Source: an uncultured Prevotella sp.
GTDB taxonomy: Bacteria > Bacteroidota > Bacteroidia > Bacteroidales > Bacteroidaceae
NCBI GenBank assembly: GCA_944319915.1
Contig: CALUEY010000002.1
Location: 124,001-188,000, forward strand
DNA: 64,000 bases
Direction of reading: 5' to 3'
Shown: piece after piece, positions 27,084-37,355 of the stretch
How the letters are laid out: every line of letters starts with the position of its first letter
How positions within the stretch are numbered: the first letter of the stretch is position 1
The notes under the pieces: model-generated
What the model saw: the letters and a program-made list of their open reading frames with translations, nothing else
Told to the model about the DNA's origin: nothing
The model's database searches: none
Position numbers and translations under genes: made by a program

Positions 27084-29615
27084 TCAGAAGTAAACGTCCT
27101 CGTAGGTAGGCTTGCGTGCGGGTTTTTCTTTCCTGCCTGGCGCGGCCTGCGGCTTGTTTCCGTCGGCGTGGCCTGCCTTGGGGCTTGCCTCGCCTACTTG
27201 CTCATCGCCGCCAAGGCCGCCATCGATGGTTATGCTTTGCTCCCTTATCAACGCGCCGATGCTGTCGACGGATATTGAGTCGGTATCCTTCTTCTGCCTG
27301 TAGTAGCTTGCGCAGTTGTACATGTCGTACTCAATCTCGTCGGTAGGCTGGGCAAACTTGCCGTGGTATCTCTGGAATGACGGGTCGCTGAGCACGGATT
27401 CGAGGAAGTAGCCGCAGATGGGCAAAGCCGTGCGGCTTCCCTGCCCGAGTGCGCCAGTGCGGAAGTGTATGCTGCGGTATTCGCCGCCTACCCACGCACC
27501 AACCACGAGCTTGGGGCTTACGCCCACGAACCATGCATCGGAGTGGTTGTTTGACGTGCCGGTCTTGCCGCCGAACTCGGTGTCGCTGAACTTGCCTACA
27601 TAGCGCCACAGGCTCATGCTCGTGGCCCCGGGTTCACGCAGTCCGCCGAGCAGCAACTGCTGCAAGAGGAATGCGCTCCTGTAGGGTATGGCCTGGTGCT
27701 GCTCGGTCGGGGCGGTGTAAATCTCGTTCCCGTCGCGGTCGAGTATCCTCGTGACGAGTATCGGCTCGTGTGCCTTCCCGTCGTTTACGGCTGTGCTGTA
27801 TGCGTTAACAAGCTCAAGCAGGTTTACGTCGCTTGAGCCGAGGGCGAGCGAGGGGGTGTTGTCAAGCGGACTGTCGATGCCCATGGCCTGCGCCGTGTTG
27901 GCAATGTTGTCTATGCCTACTTCCTGCCCGAGCTTTACTGCTACGGAGTTTATGCTCTGCGCAAAGGCAGCCTTCAGCGGCATGGAGTCGCCGGTGAAGT
28001 AGCCGTTGGCGTTGGTAGGCGCCCATGTCACCTCTTTCTTCTGCTGCTTGTCATACACCTTCATGCTGAAATATTCATCGCGGCGCTTGTCGCAGGGGGT
28101 AAGGCCTTGGTTCATGGCCTCTGCGTAGACAAAGAGCTTGAACGTGGAGCCTGGCTGGCGCATGGCGGTAACCTTGTCGTACTTCCATGTGTTGAAGTCT
28201 ACGTCGCCCACCCAGGCTTTCACGTGGCCTGTGCCTGGCTCCATGGCAACGAAGCCGCAGTGCATGAAGCGCTCCATGTAGCGTATGGAATCCATCGTGC
28301 TAAGCTCCATCTCGATTGTTCCTTTGTCATAGTCGAACACTTTGACGGTGTGTGGCTTGTTGAGCCAATATGTTATGGAGTCGGGGTCGTTGGGGTATTT
28401 CTCGGCGAGGTGCTTGTATATAGGCAGCTTCTTTGCGAGGTTCTCGATGAAGTTTGGTATCTCCTTGTGGTGCTCGTCCTGCCACGGATTTGTTTTGCCC
28501 CAGTGGTTGTTGAAGTTGCGCTGCACCACTTTCATTTGCTTGCGGGCTGCCTCCTCGGCGTATTTCTGCATCTTTGTGTCAATCGTGGTGTATATCTTCA
28601 GGCCACTGTTGTAGAGGTCGTAGCCGTTTTCCTTGCACCAGTCGCGCAGGTAGTTGGCCACGGCCTCGCGGAAATACGTGGCCTGTCCGTCGTAGGTGCT
28701 TTCCACGCTGTAGTCCAGGGCAATGGGTATGTTCTTCAGCGAGTCGTATTGTTCCGCCGTGAGGTCGCCGTGCATTACCATGTTGTTTAGCACAGTGTTC
28801 CGGCGACGGAGGCTGTTCTCGGGGTGGAGGCGGGGATTGTAGTATGTCGTTGCCTTCAGCATCCCTACAAGGACTGCTGCCTGTTCAGGCTTAAGCTCGG
28901 CTGGGGTGATGCCAAAATAGGTCTTGCAGGCAGTCTTGATTCCAAAGGCGTTGGAGCCAAAGTCTACCGTGTTGGCATACATCGTGAGGATTTCTTTCTT
29001 GTCGAACTGGCTCTCCAGCTTCACTGCTGTTATCCATTCCTTGCTCTTCATGATGAGGATCTTCAGGCCGGGAATGTTTCCGAGCAGGCCGGTGGAGTAT
29101 TGTGTGCGGACGCGGAACATGTTCTTTGCCAGCTGCTGGGTGATTGTGGATGCTCCGCGGGCGTCGTTGTGCAGTGCATAATCCTTGATGGCGGCGAACA
29201 CTCCTTGGAAGTCAATGCCGAAATGGCTGTAGAATCGCTCGTCCTCAGTGTCGACAAGGGCTTTCCAAAACACGGGGTTCACTTCTTCATATTCTACTGG
29301 GGTGCGGTTCTCGCTGAAGAACTTGCCAATCATTACGCTGTCTGCGCTGTATATTTCGGTCGCCTGGTTGGTCATGGGATTCTTTATTGTCTCCATGTCG
29401 GGAGACTTCCCGAAGAGCCAAAGGAAGTTGATGTCAACGGCGCCGAGGTACAAGAGGAACGCAACAATTAATGAAGCGAATGCTGAAAGTGCCTTTACGT
29501 ACCAAGGCCTTCCTTTATACAAGCCTTTGTACCAGTGCCAGCTTTTGCTTGTTATCTTCCTGCAAAAGCCAAAAAACGCCATGGCTTTGCTGTTGTTCTT
29601 CCTTGTCTTGCTCAT
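27084..29615 (-). CDS. Penicillin-binding protein 1A, bifunctional
   Basis: Cell-wall synthase with glycosyltransferase (GT51) and transpeptidase domains. After a basic cytoplasmic tail and one membrane anchor (about residues 45-67) comes GT51, with EDERFYSHFGID and GASTITQQLAKNMF. The transpeptidase has STFK (in RQPGSTFKLFVY), SINS and KTGTSNNHSDAWFVG. A charged disordered tail ends the protein. I start at 29615 because this ATG overlaps the miaA stop (ATGA), giving 843 residues; a longer frame to 29693 would run into miaA. Confidence 0.95.
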   Translation of the reverse strand: MSKTRKNNSKAMAFFGFCRKITSKSWHWYKGLYKGRPWYVKALSAFASLIVAFLLYLGAVDINFLWLFGKSPDMETIKNPMTNQATEIYSADSVMIGKFFSENRTPVEYEEVNPVFWKALVDTEDERFYSHFGIDFQGVFAAIKDYALHNDARGASTITQQLAKNMFRVRTQYSTGLLGNIPGLKILIMKSKEWITAVKLESQFDKKEILTMYANTVDFGSNAFGIKTACKTYFGITPAELKPEQAAVLVGMLKATTYYNPRLHPENSLRRRNTVLNNMVMHGDLTAEQYDSLKNIPIALDYSVESTYDGQATYFREAVANYLRDWCKENGYDLYNSGLKIYTTIDTKMQKYAEEAARKQMKVVQRNFNNHWGKTNPWQDEHHKEIPNFIENLAKKLPIYKHLAEKYPNDPDSITYWLNKPHTVKVFDYDKGTIEMELSTMDSIRYMERFMHCGFVAMEPGTGHVKAWVGDVDFNTWKYDKVTAMRQPGSTFKLFVYAEAMNQGLTPCDKRRDEYFSMKVYDKQQKKEVTWAPTNANGYFTGDSMPLKAAFAQSINSVAVKLGQEVGIDNIANTAQAMGIDSPLDNTPSLALGSSDVNLLELVNAYSTAVNDGKAHEPILVTRILDRDGNEIYTAPTEQHQAIPYRSAFLLQQLLLGGLREPGATSMSLWRYVGKFSDTEFGGKTGTSNNHSDAWFVGVSPKLVVGAWVGGEYRSIHFRTGALGQGSRTALPICGYFLESVLSDPSFQRYHGKFAQPTDEIEYDMYNCASYYRQKKDTDSISVDSIGALIREQSITIDGGLGGDEQVGEASPKAGHADGNKPQAAPGRKEKPARKPTYEDVYF

Positions 29616-30523
29616 AGTTCGGAAATGAAATTCATAATGGAGTCTTTCTCGTTGGGACTGAACCAGCGTGCCGATGCATCGCGCTTGAACCAAGTAAGCT
29701 GTTTCCGGGCGTACCTGCGGGTGTTCCCCTTGATGCGGCTCACGGCTTCATCAAGTGGGTATTTGCCGTCGAAATGCTCAAAGAGTTCTTTGTATCCTAC
29801 GGTGTTCAGCGCGTTTAGCCCCCTTTGGGGATATAGCGAACGGGCTTCTTCAAGCAGGCCGGAGTCCATCATCGTGTCAACCCTTGCGTTGATTCGGGCG
29901 TAGAGTTCTTCCCTTGGTAGGTTCAAAACAATCTTTTTCGTGTTGAAGTTTCGTGCTTTCTTGCTGTTCTTTCTGAACGAGGAATATGGCTTGCCTGTCT
30001 GCAAGCAGATTTCAAGACCATGCACAACGCGGCGCGTGTTCTTCTTGTCCACGATGCTATAATACTCCGGGTCAAGTCGCTTAAGTTCCTCGCAGAGAGC
30101 CTCTAACCCCTCTTTTGCCAATCTTTCCTTTACCAGGCTGCGGGTCTCTGGCGTTATTGTGGGAATGTCATCGATGCCGTTGCACACGGCATCGATGTAC
30201 ATCATGCTCCCTCCGCTCATAAGTGCGAAGCGTTGCCCTTGCCGCTCTTGCTGTTGCGAGAACAGCTGTTCGAGCAGCCTTATGGCATCTTGCTCGTACA
30301 TGGCGGCATTGTAGTAGTCGTCCAGACGCAGGTTGCCGACAAAATAGTGCTTCACCCGTGCGGTTTGCTTAGCCGTTGGCGCTGCCGTGCCGATGCTCAT
30401 CCCATTGTACATCTGCCGTGAGTCGGCGTTGATTATGGGTATGCCCAATGTTTCGGCGATTTCAAGGCAAAGCTCAGTCTTGCCCACGGCCGTTGGCCCC
30501 GTGACCACTATCAGCGTGTCCAT
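29612..30523 (-). CDS. miaA: tRNA dimethylallyltransferase
   Basis: Adds the dimethylallyl group to N6 of A37 in tRNAs that read UNN codons. The P-loop TGPTAVGKTEL is at the N-terminus. INADSRQMYNGM, GTAAPT and KNTRRVVHGLE follow, all conserved in MiaA. The 303-residue length is normal. It starts directly after the lpxA stop with no gap and overlaps the PBP1A start by 4 bases. Confidence 0.96.
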   Translation of the reverse strand: MDTLIVVTGPTAVGKTELCLEIAETLGIPIINADSRQMYNGMSIGTAAPTAKQTARVKHYFVGNLRLDDYYNAAMYEQDAIRLLEQLFSQQQERQGQRFALMSGGSMMYIDAVCNGIDDIPTITPETRSLVKERLAKEGLEALCEELKRLDPEYYSIVDKKNTRRVVHGLEICLQTGKPYSSFRKNSKKARNFNTKKIVLNLPREELYARINARVDTMMDSGLLEEARSLYPQRGLNALNTVGYKELFEHFDGKYPLDEAVSRIKGNTRRYARKQLTWFKRDASARWFSPNEKDSIMNFISEL

Positions 30524-31294
30524 TTACCGGATGATGCCCCGTTTGGAGTTCTCGATGAATGTGCAGATGTATTCCACCTCCTTTACTCCAGGGTATTTTG
30601 CCCGGGCTTCCTGGATGCCATCCTTTATTATGCCGTTGGCATATATGATGCGGTATGTGTCGTGGATGGTCTCTATGGTCTCGTTGTCGAAACCGCGTCG
30701 GCGCAGCCCTATGATGTTGATGCCGCAGTACCTTGTTGGCTCCTTGCCTGCTATGATGAACGGCGGGATGTCCTGGCTGAAACGGCAGCCGCCTTGTATC
30801 ATCACGTGGCCGCCGATGCTGCAGAACTGATGGCAGAGCACCGTTGCGCTGATGATGGCGTTGTCGTCGATGGTCACCTCGCCGGCGATTTTCGTGGAGT
30901 TGCCTATTATCAGCCCGCTTCCGGCAACGCAGTCGTGCGCTATGTGGACATTCTCCATGAACAGGTTGCCCGAGCCGATGATGGTCTTGCCTTTGCTGGC
31001 CGTCCCGCGGCTGATGGTGACGCTTTCCCTGATGCTGTTGTTGTCTCCGATTTCGCACGTTGTCCGCTCGCCTTTGTATTTAAGGTCTTGCGGTTTGGTG
31101 CTTATGCTTGCCCCGGAAAAGAACTCGTTGTTGTTCCCGATGCGCGCTCCGGCGTGGATTGTTACGCTGTTGTAGAATTTGTTGTTGTCGCCGATGACAG
31201 TGTCCTTGTCTATGCAGCAGAATGGGCCGATGAAGTTGTTGTCGCCAAGTTTGGCTTCCGGGTCCACTATCGCCATTGGACTTATGATGTTCAT
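30524..31294 (-). CDS. lpxA: UDP-N-acetylglucosamine O-acyltransferase
   Basis: First committed step of lipid A synthesis. A left-handed beta-helix of hexapeptide repeats spans about residues 5-190 (GDNNFIGPFC, IGDNNKFYNSVTIHAG, and so on). The catalytic His lies in MENVHIAHDC. The helical C-terminus of LpxA follows (RYCGINIIGLRRRGF). The 256-residue length is typical. It is part of lpxD-lpxC/fabZ-lpxA and touches miaA. Confidence 0.96.
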   Translation of the reverse strand: MNIISPMAIVDPEAKLGDNNFIGPFCCIDKDTVIGDNNKFYNSVTIHAGARIGNNNEFFSGASISTKPQDLKYKGERTTCEIGDNNSIRESVTISRGTASKGKTIIGSGNLFMENVHIAHDCVAGSGLIIGNSTKIAGEVTIDDNAIISATVLCHQFCSIGGHVMIQGGCRFSQDIPPFIIAGKEPTRYCGINIIGLRRRGFDNETIETIHDTYRIIYANGIIKDGIQEARAKYPGVKEVEYICTFIENSKRGIIR

Positions 31295-31305
31295 GTGCTC
31301 AGTTC

Positions 31306-32688
31306 TTATTTGTTCTTAACGATTTGTGCTGTGAAAGTGGCTTCAACTACTACGCGGTCGCCCACGAAACCATATCCCTTCATTGACGATACGCCGTGGC
31401 GTACTGGGGCAAGCAAGTCCACCTTGAACAGGAGTGTGTCGCCCGGAACTACCTTTTGGCGGAACTTCACGTCGTCTATCTTCATGAAATACGTAGACCA
31501 CCGCTCCGGCTCGTCCACTGTGTTGAGTACCAACAGACCGCCGCACTGTGCCATTGCCTCTATCTGCAATACACCCGGCATCACGGGTTCTTGCGGGAAG
31601 TGGCCTTGGAAGAAAGGCTCGTTGCTGGTTATGTTTTTCACGCCAACGATGCTTGTGGCTCCGAGCGAGATGACCTTGTCCACCAGCTGCATGGGGTAAC
31701 GGTGTGGCAAAAGCTCCCTGATTTTGTTGATGTCCATCACCGGCTCCTCGTTCTGGTCGTATATTGGGGCTTGCACCTCATGCTTGCGTATGTCGCGGCG
31801 CATTTGCCTTGCAAACTTGTTGTTGATGGTGTGGCCTGGCCGTGTGGCTATGATGCGGCCCTTGATGGGCTTGCCTATCAGTGCCATGTCGCCTATGATG
31901 TCGAGCAGCTTGTGGCGAGTGCATTCGTTTTCCCATACGAGAGGCTTGTGCTGTATGTAGCCTAACTCGGTGGCGTCGCGGTGCTCCACGTTGAGCATGT
32001 CGGCCAGCTTGTCGAGCTGTTCCTGCGATATTTGCTTTTCGTACATCACGATGGCGTTGTCGAGGTCGCCTCCCTTGATGAGGTTTGCCTTGAGCAGCGG
32101 CTCGATGTCGCGCACGAACACGAATGTGCGGGCGGGGGCGATTTCGGTCGTGAAGTCCTCTACCCGGTCGAGAGTGGCAAACTGGCTGTTGATGAACTTC
32201 GAGTTGAAGGAGCACATGGCCGTAAGGCTGAACTCGTCGTCGGGCAGGATTGTTATGCACGAACCGCTCTCCTCGTCTTTCACCTCGATTTTCTTCCTTA
32301 TCACATACCAGTCTTTCGGTGCGTTGAGCTCTTCTACGCCCACTTCCCTTATCTTCTCCACGAACATGGCGGCACTGCCGTCAAGGATGGGGAACTCCGG
32401 CCCGTTTACTTGTATCAGGCAGTTGTCTATGCCGAGCGCGTAGAGAGCGGCAAGTCCGTGTTCCACCGTTGACACCCTGACGTCGCCCTTGCCTATTACC
32501 GTGCCGCGCTGAGTGTCTACCACGTTTTCGGCCACGGCGTCGATGGTTGGCATGCCTTCGAGGTCGATGCGTTGTATTTTGTAACCTGTGTTTTCAGGGG
32601 CGGGGTTGAATGTAACCGTAAGGCTCAACCCTGTGTGCAGACCTTTCCCGCACAGCGAGAAGCTGCCTTTCAGCGTCATCTGTTTCAT
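31306..32688 (-). CDS. lpxC/fabZ: LpxC-FabZ fusion: UDP-3-O-acyl-GlcNAc deacetylase / 3-hydroxyacyl-ACP dehydratase
   Basis: Bifunctional protein of 460 residues. The N-terminal two thirds are the zinc deacetylase LpxC (start KGSFSLCGKGLHTG, AEHGLAAL-like VEHGLAALYA, and the metal motif HKLLDIIGDMAL). The last 150 residues are FabZ (LPHRYPMQLVDKVI with the catalytic His, FFQGHFPQEPVMPGV, and the Glu of IEAMAQCGG). This fusion is well known in Bacteroidetes and joins lipid A synthesis to acyl-chain supply. It starts 12 bases after lpxD and ends 11 bases before lpxA. Confidence 0.97.
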   Translation of the reverse strand: MKQMTLKGSFSLCGKGLHTGLSLTVTFNPAPENTGYKIQRIDLEGMPTIDAVAENVVDTQRGTVIGKGDVRVSTVEHGLAALYALGIDNCLIQVNGPEFPILDGSAAMFVEKIREVGVEELNAPKDWYVIRKKIEVKDEESGSCITILPDDEFSLTAMCSFNSKFINSQFATLDRVEDFTTEIAPARTFVFVRDIEPLLKANLIKGGDLDNAIVMYEKQISQEQLDKLADMLNVEHRDATELGYIQHKPLVWENECTRHKLLDIIGDMALIGKPIKGRIIATRPGHTINNKFARQMRRDIRKHEVQAPIYDQNEEPVMDINKIRELLPHRYPMQLVDKVISLGATSIVGVKNITSNEPFFQGHFPQEPVMPGVLQIEAMAQCGGLLVLNTVDEPERWSTYFMKIDDVKFRQKVVPGDTLLFKVDLLAPVRHGVSSMKGYGFVGDRVVVEATFTAQIVKNK

Positions 32689-32700
32689 CCTTGGTAGTGC

Positions 32701-33732
32701 TTATTTGTTTTTTAATTCTTCCAATTGTTTTTTCAGCTCGTTTATTTCCCTGTACATCTCGGGCAACTTGCGGAATATGGCTTGAGACTTGAAGTAGGCC
32801 TTGGGCTCCATTGGCGGCGTGCCTATGAGCGTTTGGTTGCCCTTGATGTTGCCTGGCACTCCCGACTGCGCCCCGAGCGACGTCCTGTCGCCGATGTGGA
32901 TGTGGCCTGCCAGGCCAACCTGCCCGCCGAACATGCACCACGAGCCTATTTTCGTGCTACCGGCTATGCCCACTTGGGCAGACATCACCGTGTTTTCGCC
33001 CACCTCTACGTTGTGAGCCACCTGTATGAGGTTGTCGAGTTTCACCCCTTTCTTTATCACTGTGCTGCCCATGGTAGAGCGGTCGATGCAGGTGTTGGCG
33101 CCTATCTCCACGTCGTCCTCGATGGTTACGATGCCTATTTGCGGTATCTTGTCGTAGCCCTCAGGCCCTGGGGCGAAGCCGAACCCATCGGCACCAATCA
33201 CAGCGCCGGCGTGTATCGTGACGTTGTTGCCCACCTTGCAGTCATGGTAGATGGTGACGTTGGGGTATAGCAGACAGTTGCTGCCCACTGTTGCGCCGTC
33301 GCCCACGACGGTGTGGGGGTATATCTGTGTGCCGTCGCCGATGCTGGCTCCGTCGCCGATGCAGGCAAAAGGCCCTATGTAAACGTCTTCGCCGATCGTT
33401 GCCGACGGCGATATTGAGGCGAGCGGGTCGATGCCTTTCTTCTTTGGCTTGTACGACTCATATAATTGAAGCAGCTTGGCCACGCACTCGTATGCGTTGT
33501 CCACCCTTATGAGCGTGGCCTTCACCGGCTTTTCTATTTCCAAGTTGCTGTCTATGAGCACTATTGTCGATTCGGTGTCATAGATGTAATGTATGTATTT
33601 GGGGTTTGAGAGGAATGATATCGCTCCCTTTTTGCCTTCTTCGATTTTTGCGAACGAGTTTACCGTGGCGTTTTCGTCGCCTTCCACTCTTCCGTTTATG
33701 AAACTTGCTATTTGCTTGGCTGAAAATTCCAT
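32701..33732 (-). CDS. lpxD: UDP-3-O-(3-hydroxyacyl)glucosamine N-acyltransferase
   Basis: Third enzyme of lipid A synthesis. An N-terminal uridine-binding domain (about residues 1-100: [25 protein letters not shown]) is followed by hexapeptide repeats ([32 protein letters not shown] with the catalytic His region). A short C-terminal helix ([15 protein letters not shown]) ends it. The 343-residue length is normal. It is the first gene of the lpx cluster and has a promoter-like box in the 50-base gap before it. Confidence 0.96.
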   Translation of the reverse strand: MEFSAKQIASFINGRVEGDENATVNSFAKIEEGKKGAISFLSNPKYIHYIYDTESTIVLIDSNLEIEKPVKATLIRVDNAYECVAKLLQLYESYKPKKKGIDPLASISPSATIGEDVYIGPFACIGDGASIGDGTQIYPHTVVGDGATVGSNCLLYPNVTIYHDCKVGNNVTIHAGAVIGADGFGFAPGPEGYDKIPQIGIVTIEDDVEIGANTCIDRSTMGSTVIKKGVKLDNLIQVAHNVEVGENTVMSAQVGIAGSTKIGSWCMFGGQVGLAGHIHIGDRTSLGAQSGVPGNIKGNQTLIGTPPMEPKAYFKSQAIFRKLPEMYREINELKKQLEELKNK

Positions 33733-33763
33733 ATTGTTAGTTATGTTGGGCTTATTAATTCTG

Positions 33764-33771
33764 CAAATATA
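33764..33771 (-). promoter_or_regulatory. Bacteroidetes-type -7 box for the lpx cluster
   Basis: Minus-strand TATATTTG, 31 bases before the lpxD start and just after the HD-domain gene. It suggests the lpx cluster can be transcribed apart from the HD gene. Confidence 0.55.
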
Positions 33772-33782
33772 GCAATATTTAT

Positions 33783-35003
33783 TTATATACGCTGATAACA
33801 GAGGTAATATTTTCTTATTTTTTTAGAAAGAAGTTCCTCGTTCAGCAGTTCGGAGGCTTCTGATATGTCTTTTGTGGTGCCGTCTTTGTATATGATTGTA
33901 ATGCTGTCGTCCTCCATGTCGTACATGTCTTTCTCCACGGTGTTCTGGGCAACGAAATATCCCGTGTCGGCCTTGTCGATGCCGAGGCTTTGGGCAATGC
34001 CGCTGCGTATGCCGTCGGTGTAGTCGGCCGGGAAAGGCGTTGTGCTCACTTCCACCTTGAACACCTTGCGGTTCACCATGTCGTCGGCCAGCGTGGCAAG
34101 TATCTTGTCATCGTGGTGCATCCACACCTTGAGCGCGCTCCAGATGTCGTTGTCGTCGAGTTCCTGGTAAACATGGAGCGTTTCGGGATGTGCGGCAAAC
34201 CATGCGGCGTCCACATCGTGGCGCAGGAAGTAGTGCAGGGCCGGGGCGGCAAACACCTCGTGGCCGCTGCGCACAAGGGCTTTTGCCCTGTTGAGCGCGC
34301 TTACGAGCACGCTTTCGTAGGCCACGGCGGTCTTGTGCAGGTAAACCTGCCAGTACATCAGCCTGCGCGAGGTGAGGTAGTTCTCGATTGAGAAGATGCC
34401 CTTGTGCTCCACCACGAGGCTGTCGTCATGTACGTTGAGCATCTTTATGATGCGCGCGCTGCCTATGTTGCCCTCGTTTACGCCGGTGAAGAAGCAGTCG
34501 CGCCTGAGGTAGTCGAGCCGGTCCATGTCGAGCTGGCTGCTTATCAGCTGGTGGAGGAACTTCTTGGGATAGTCGTTCTTGAAAATCTTCAGAGCCAGGT
34601 TGAGCTGCCCTCCAAGGTCGCGGTTCATCTGCTCCATCATCAATAGCGAGATGTCCTCGTGCGAGATGCTCTTGATGAGCGTGTTTTCGAGTACGTGGCT
34701 GAACGGTCCGTGGCCAATGTCGTGCATGAGTATGGCAGCTTCCACGGCTTCGGCCTCGCTGTCGAAGATGAAGTTCCCCTTCTGCAGCAGGGTGTTGATG
34801 GCCTCGCTCATCAGGTGGAATGCGCCCAGAGAGTGCTGGAAGCGCGAGTGCCTCGCCCCCGGGTAGACCACAGAGGCAAGCCCCAGCTGGTTGATGCGCG
34901 TAAGACGTTGCATGAGCGGGTGCTGCACGATGCTGAGCAGCAGTCCGCGAGGTATCTTTATGAACCCGAACACTGGGTCGTTGATGATTTTGTAATCGCT
35001 CAT
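33783..35003 (-). CDS. HD-domain phosphohydrolase
   Basis: Metal-dependent phosphohydrolase of the HD superfamily, close to the SAMHD1/dGTPase-like group common before lpxD in Bacteroidetes. The N-terminal part has [17 protein letters not shown], the first His in [13 protein letters not shown], and the HD pair in [16 protein letters not shown] start at the ATG at 35003 (406 residues), where the conserved domain begins; a frame up to 35069 adds an unlikely low-complexity leader. The natural substrate, nucleotide or other phosphoester, is not shown. Confidence 0.87.
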   Translation of the reverse strand: MSDYKIINDPVFGFIKIPRGLLLSIVQHPLMQRLTRINQLGLASVVYPGARHSRFQHSLGAFHLMSEAINTLLQKGNFIFDSEAEAVEAAILMHDIGHGPFSHVLENTLIKSISHEDISLLMMEQMNRDLGGQLNLALKIFKNDYPKKFLHQLISSQLDMDRLDYLRRDCFFTGVNEGNIGSARIIKMLNVHDDSLVVEHKGIFSIENYLTSRRLMYWQVYLHKTAVAYESVLVSALNRAKALVRSGHEVFAAPALHYFLRHDVDAAWFAAHPETLHVYQELDDNDIWSALKVWMHHDDKILATLADDMVNRKVFKVEVSTTPFPADYTDGIRSGIAQSLGIDKADTGYFVAQNTVEKDMYDMEDDSITIIYKDGTTKDISEASELLNEELLSKKIRKYYLCYQRI

Positions 35004-35172
35004 GGACTTGGCGGTTTTCGTAGTGTAGGCAGAGTTCCCACTGCCGTTCGTCGTTGTGGCAGGGTACACTTGTTTGTTGCCGTTGTGCCGTGTTTGGGGT
35101 AGCCGTTCGGTGGCTTGCTTGGCTTGACTTTTTTCTTACATAGCGACTCTTCGCAATTCACTGGTAGCGCCT

Positions 35173-35270
35173 TGCCTTGCCAAAAGGCCTGTTTCGCCTT
35201 GTCAAACGGCCTCTTTCGCACTGCTGAACAGCCCGTTTGGCAGGGAGAAACGGCACATATTGTAAGTTGT
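35173..35270 (+). repeat. 22-bp degenerate tandem array, copy C
   Basis: Four units with core starts at 35184, 35206, 35228 and 35250, each 22 bp apart (AAGGCCTGTTT, ACGGCCTCTTT, ACAGCCCGTTT, then terminal ACGGCACATAT). TTTTCTTACATAG upstream has its TAC 47 bp before the first core. The array reads on the plus strand although the genes on both sides are on the minus strand. It lies in the 389-base gap 35004-35392 between the HD gene and pyrF. The remainder of the gap has no feature I recognise, and I saw no clear pyrF terminator. Confidence 0.78.
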
Positions 35271-35392
35271 TGGTGCCCAGGCTTGTGGGCAAACCCCGAA
35301 AGTTTGTCGCATTGTTTTACAAAAATGAGGATACCGCCACAGGCATGGCGCGGTGAGCGAAGCCATTTCCTGTCCTTGCGGTTGCCCCGGCC

Positions 35393-36214
35393 TCAGAGCT
35401 GCGCCAGAACGCCAGCCATGGCGGCTTGCAGCTCACGGGCCTTCTCGGCGGCTGCTGATGCAAAGCTTTCGCCACTGTCGGCATAGATGATGCCGCGCGA
35501 CGAGTTGACCAGCAGGCCGCAGTCCTTTGTAATTCCGTGGCGGCATACTTCTTCAAGGCTTCCGCCTTGTGCGCCTACGCCCGGCACGAGCAGGAAGTGG
35601 GTGGGGGCCACGCGGCGTATGTCGGCAAACATGCTGCCTTGCGTTGCGCCTACCACGTACATCATGTCTTTGTCTGTTCCCCAGCCTTGCGAAGCCTTGA
35701 TTACTTTCTCGAACAGCCGCTCACCGTTGCTGTCGGCCGTGAGCTGGAAATCGTGCGAGCCCTTGTTGCTCGTCAGCGCGAGCAGTATCACCCACTTGCC
35801 CTTGTAGGCGAGGAAGGGCGTCACGCTGTCTTCGCCCATGTACGGGGCCACGGTAAGCGCGTCGACGCCATACTCTTCGAAGAATGTCCGGGCATACATC
35901 GCCGACGTGTTGCCAATGTCTCCGCGCTTGGCGTCGGCTATGACGAAGTGCTGCGGGTAGGTGGCCTTGATGTAGGCCACGGTCTTTTCAAACGCGGCCA
36001 TGCCCTTAAGCCCGGCCGACTCGTAGAAGGCGAGGTTTGGCTTGTAGGCCACGCAGAATGGCGCTGTGGCGTCTATCACGGCCTTGTTGAAGGCGAAGAT
36101 GGGGTCCTCGTGGCCCATTAGGTGTTGCGGTATTTTCTTCAGGTCGGTGTCGAGACCCACGCACAAGAATGTTTTCTTGGCGAATATCTGTTCTGTCAGT
36201 TCGTGTCTGTCCAT
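35393..36214 (-). CDS. pyrF: Orotidine-5'-phosphate decarboxylase
   Basis: Last step of UMP synthesis. The 273-residue protein is of the larger PyrF type. The catalytic D-x-K-x-x-D block is [11 protein letters not shown]. The N-terminal [14 protein letters not shown] and the phosphate-binding [13 protein letters not shown] are also conserved. It is the last gene of the seven-gene phoH-to-pyrF operon, 22 bases after prfA. Confidence 0.95.
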   Translation of the reverse strand: MDRHELTEQIFAKKTFLCVGLDTDLKKIPQHLMGHEDPIFAFNKAVIDATAPFCVAYKPNLAFYESAGLKGMAAFEKTVAYIKATYPQHFVIADAKRGDIGNTSAMYARTFFEEYGVDALTVAPYMGEDSVTPFLAYKGKWVILLALTSNKGSHDFQLTADSNGERLFEKVIKASQGWGTDKDMMYVVGATQGSMFADIRRVAPTHFLLVPGVGAQGGSLEEVCRHGITKDCGLLVNSSRGIIYADSGESFASAAAEKARELQAAMAGVLAQL

Positions 36215-36236
36215 GTCGTAAGTATAGTTGGTGCTG

Positions 36237-37355
36237 TTACAGTTCGCTTGCTTTCATCCTCTCGGCGTTCTCTGCCACGGTCAGAGCGTCTATCATGCCC
36301 TGTATGTCTCCGCCGAGGAAGCCTTGCAGGTCGTGCGTGGTGTAGCCAATGCGGTGGTCGGTGACGCGCCCTTGCGGAAAGTTGTAGGTGCGTATCTTGG
36401 CGCTGCGGTCGCCTGTTGACACGAGCGTCTTGCGGCGGCTGGCTATGTCGTCGATGTATTTCTGGTGCTCGCGGTCGTATATGAATGTGCGCAGCCTCGA
36501 CAAGGCGCGCTCCTTGTTCTTGGGCTGGTCGCGCGTCTCGGTGCATTCTATGAGTATTTCCTCGGTCTCGCCTGTGTTGGGGTTCTTCCATGGGTAGCGC
36601 AGGCGCACTCCAGATTCCACTTTGTTCACGTTCTGGCCTCCGGCTCCCGAGCTGCGGAAGGTGTCCCACTTGATGTCGCCCTCGTTGATGTTCACCTCAA
36701 ACTTGTCGGCCTCGGGCAGCACGGCCACGGTGGCGGCGCTGGTGTGCATGCGGCCTTGCGTCTCCGTGGCTGGCACTCGCTGCACGCGGTGTACGCCCGA
36801 CTCGTATTTCAATGTGCCGTACACGCTTTCGCCGCTCACTGCGAAGTCTATTTCCTTGAAGCCGCCAACGGCACCCTCGCTGACGCTTGTCACTGAGAGC
36901 GACCACCCCTTGGAGTCGCAGAACTTCTTGTACATCTGGAACAGGTCGCCGGCAAAGAGGGCTGCTTCGTCGCCGCCGGTGCCTGCGCGTATCTCCATCT
37001 GCACGTTCTTGGCGTCTTCAGGGTCCTTGGGAACCAATGCGAGCTTTATCTCGTCTTCTATCTTTGGTTGCAGCGCCTCGTTGGCCGAGAGTTCCTCGCG
37101 GGCCATCTCTTTCATTTCGGGGTCGCTTTCGTTGGCCAGTATGTCCTTGGCCTCGGCTATGGAGTTGAGGCACGCCACGTATCTTTTCCTTGCGTCCATG
37201 ATGTAGCCCAGGTCCTTGTATTCGCGTGTAAGCTTCACGTAGCGTTCCTGGTCGGCAATCACCGCAGGGTCGGTTATGAGCGTTGCCACTTCCTCATATC
37301 GGCTCACAAGGCCGTCGAGCTTTTCGAGTATGCTGTTGTCGGGCATAAAAGTCAT
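36237..37355 (-). CDS. prfA: Peptide chain release factor 1
   Basis: Class I release factor that reads UAA and UAG. GGQ is in [14 protein letters not shown], and the anticodon-like tripeptide region ([16 protein letters not shown]-type [12 protein letters not shown]) is of RF1 type. The 372-residue length is slightly above the usual 355-360. The ATG at 37355 overlaps the purM stop (ATGA); an alternative ATG is at 37346. Confidence 0.95.
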   Translation of the reverse strand: MTFMPDNSILEKLDGLVSRYEEVATLITDPAVIADQERYVKLTREYKDLGYIMDARKRYVACLNSIAEAKDILANESDPEMKEMAREELSANEALQPKIEDEIKLALVPKDPEDAKNVQMEIRAGTGGDEAALFAGDLFQMYKKFCDSKGWSLSVTSVSEGAVGGFKEIDFAVSGESVYGTLKYESGVHRVQRVPATETQGRMHTSAATVAVLPEADKFEVNINEGDIKWDTFRSSGAGGQNVNKVESGVRLRYPWKNPNTGETEEILIECTETRDQPKNKERALSRLRTFIYDREHQKYIDDIASRRKTLVSTGDRSAKIRTYNFPQGRVTDHRIGYTTHDLQGFLGGDIQGMIDALTVAENAERMKASEL

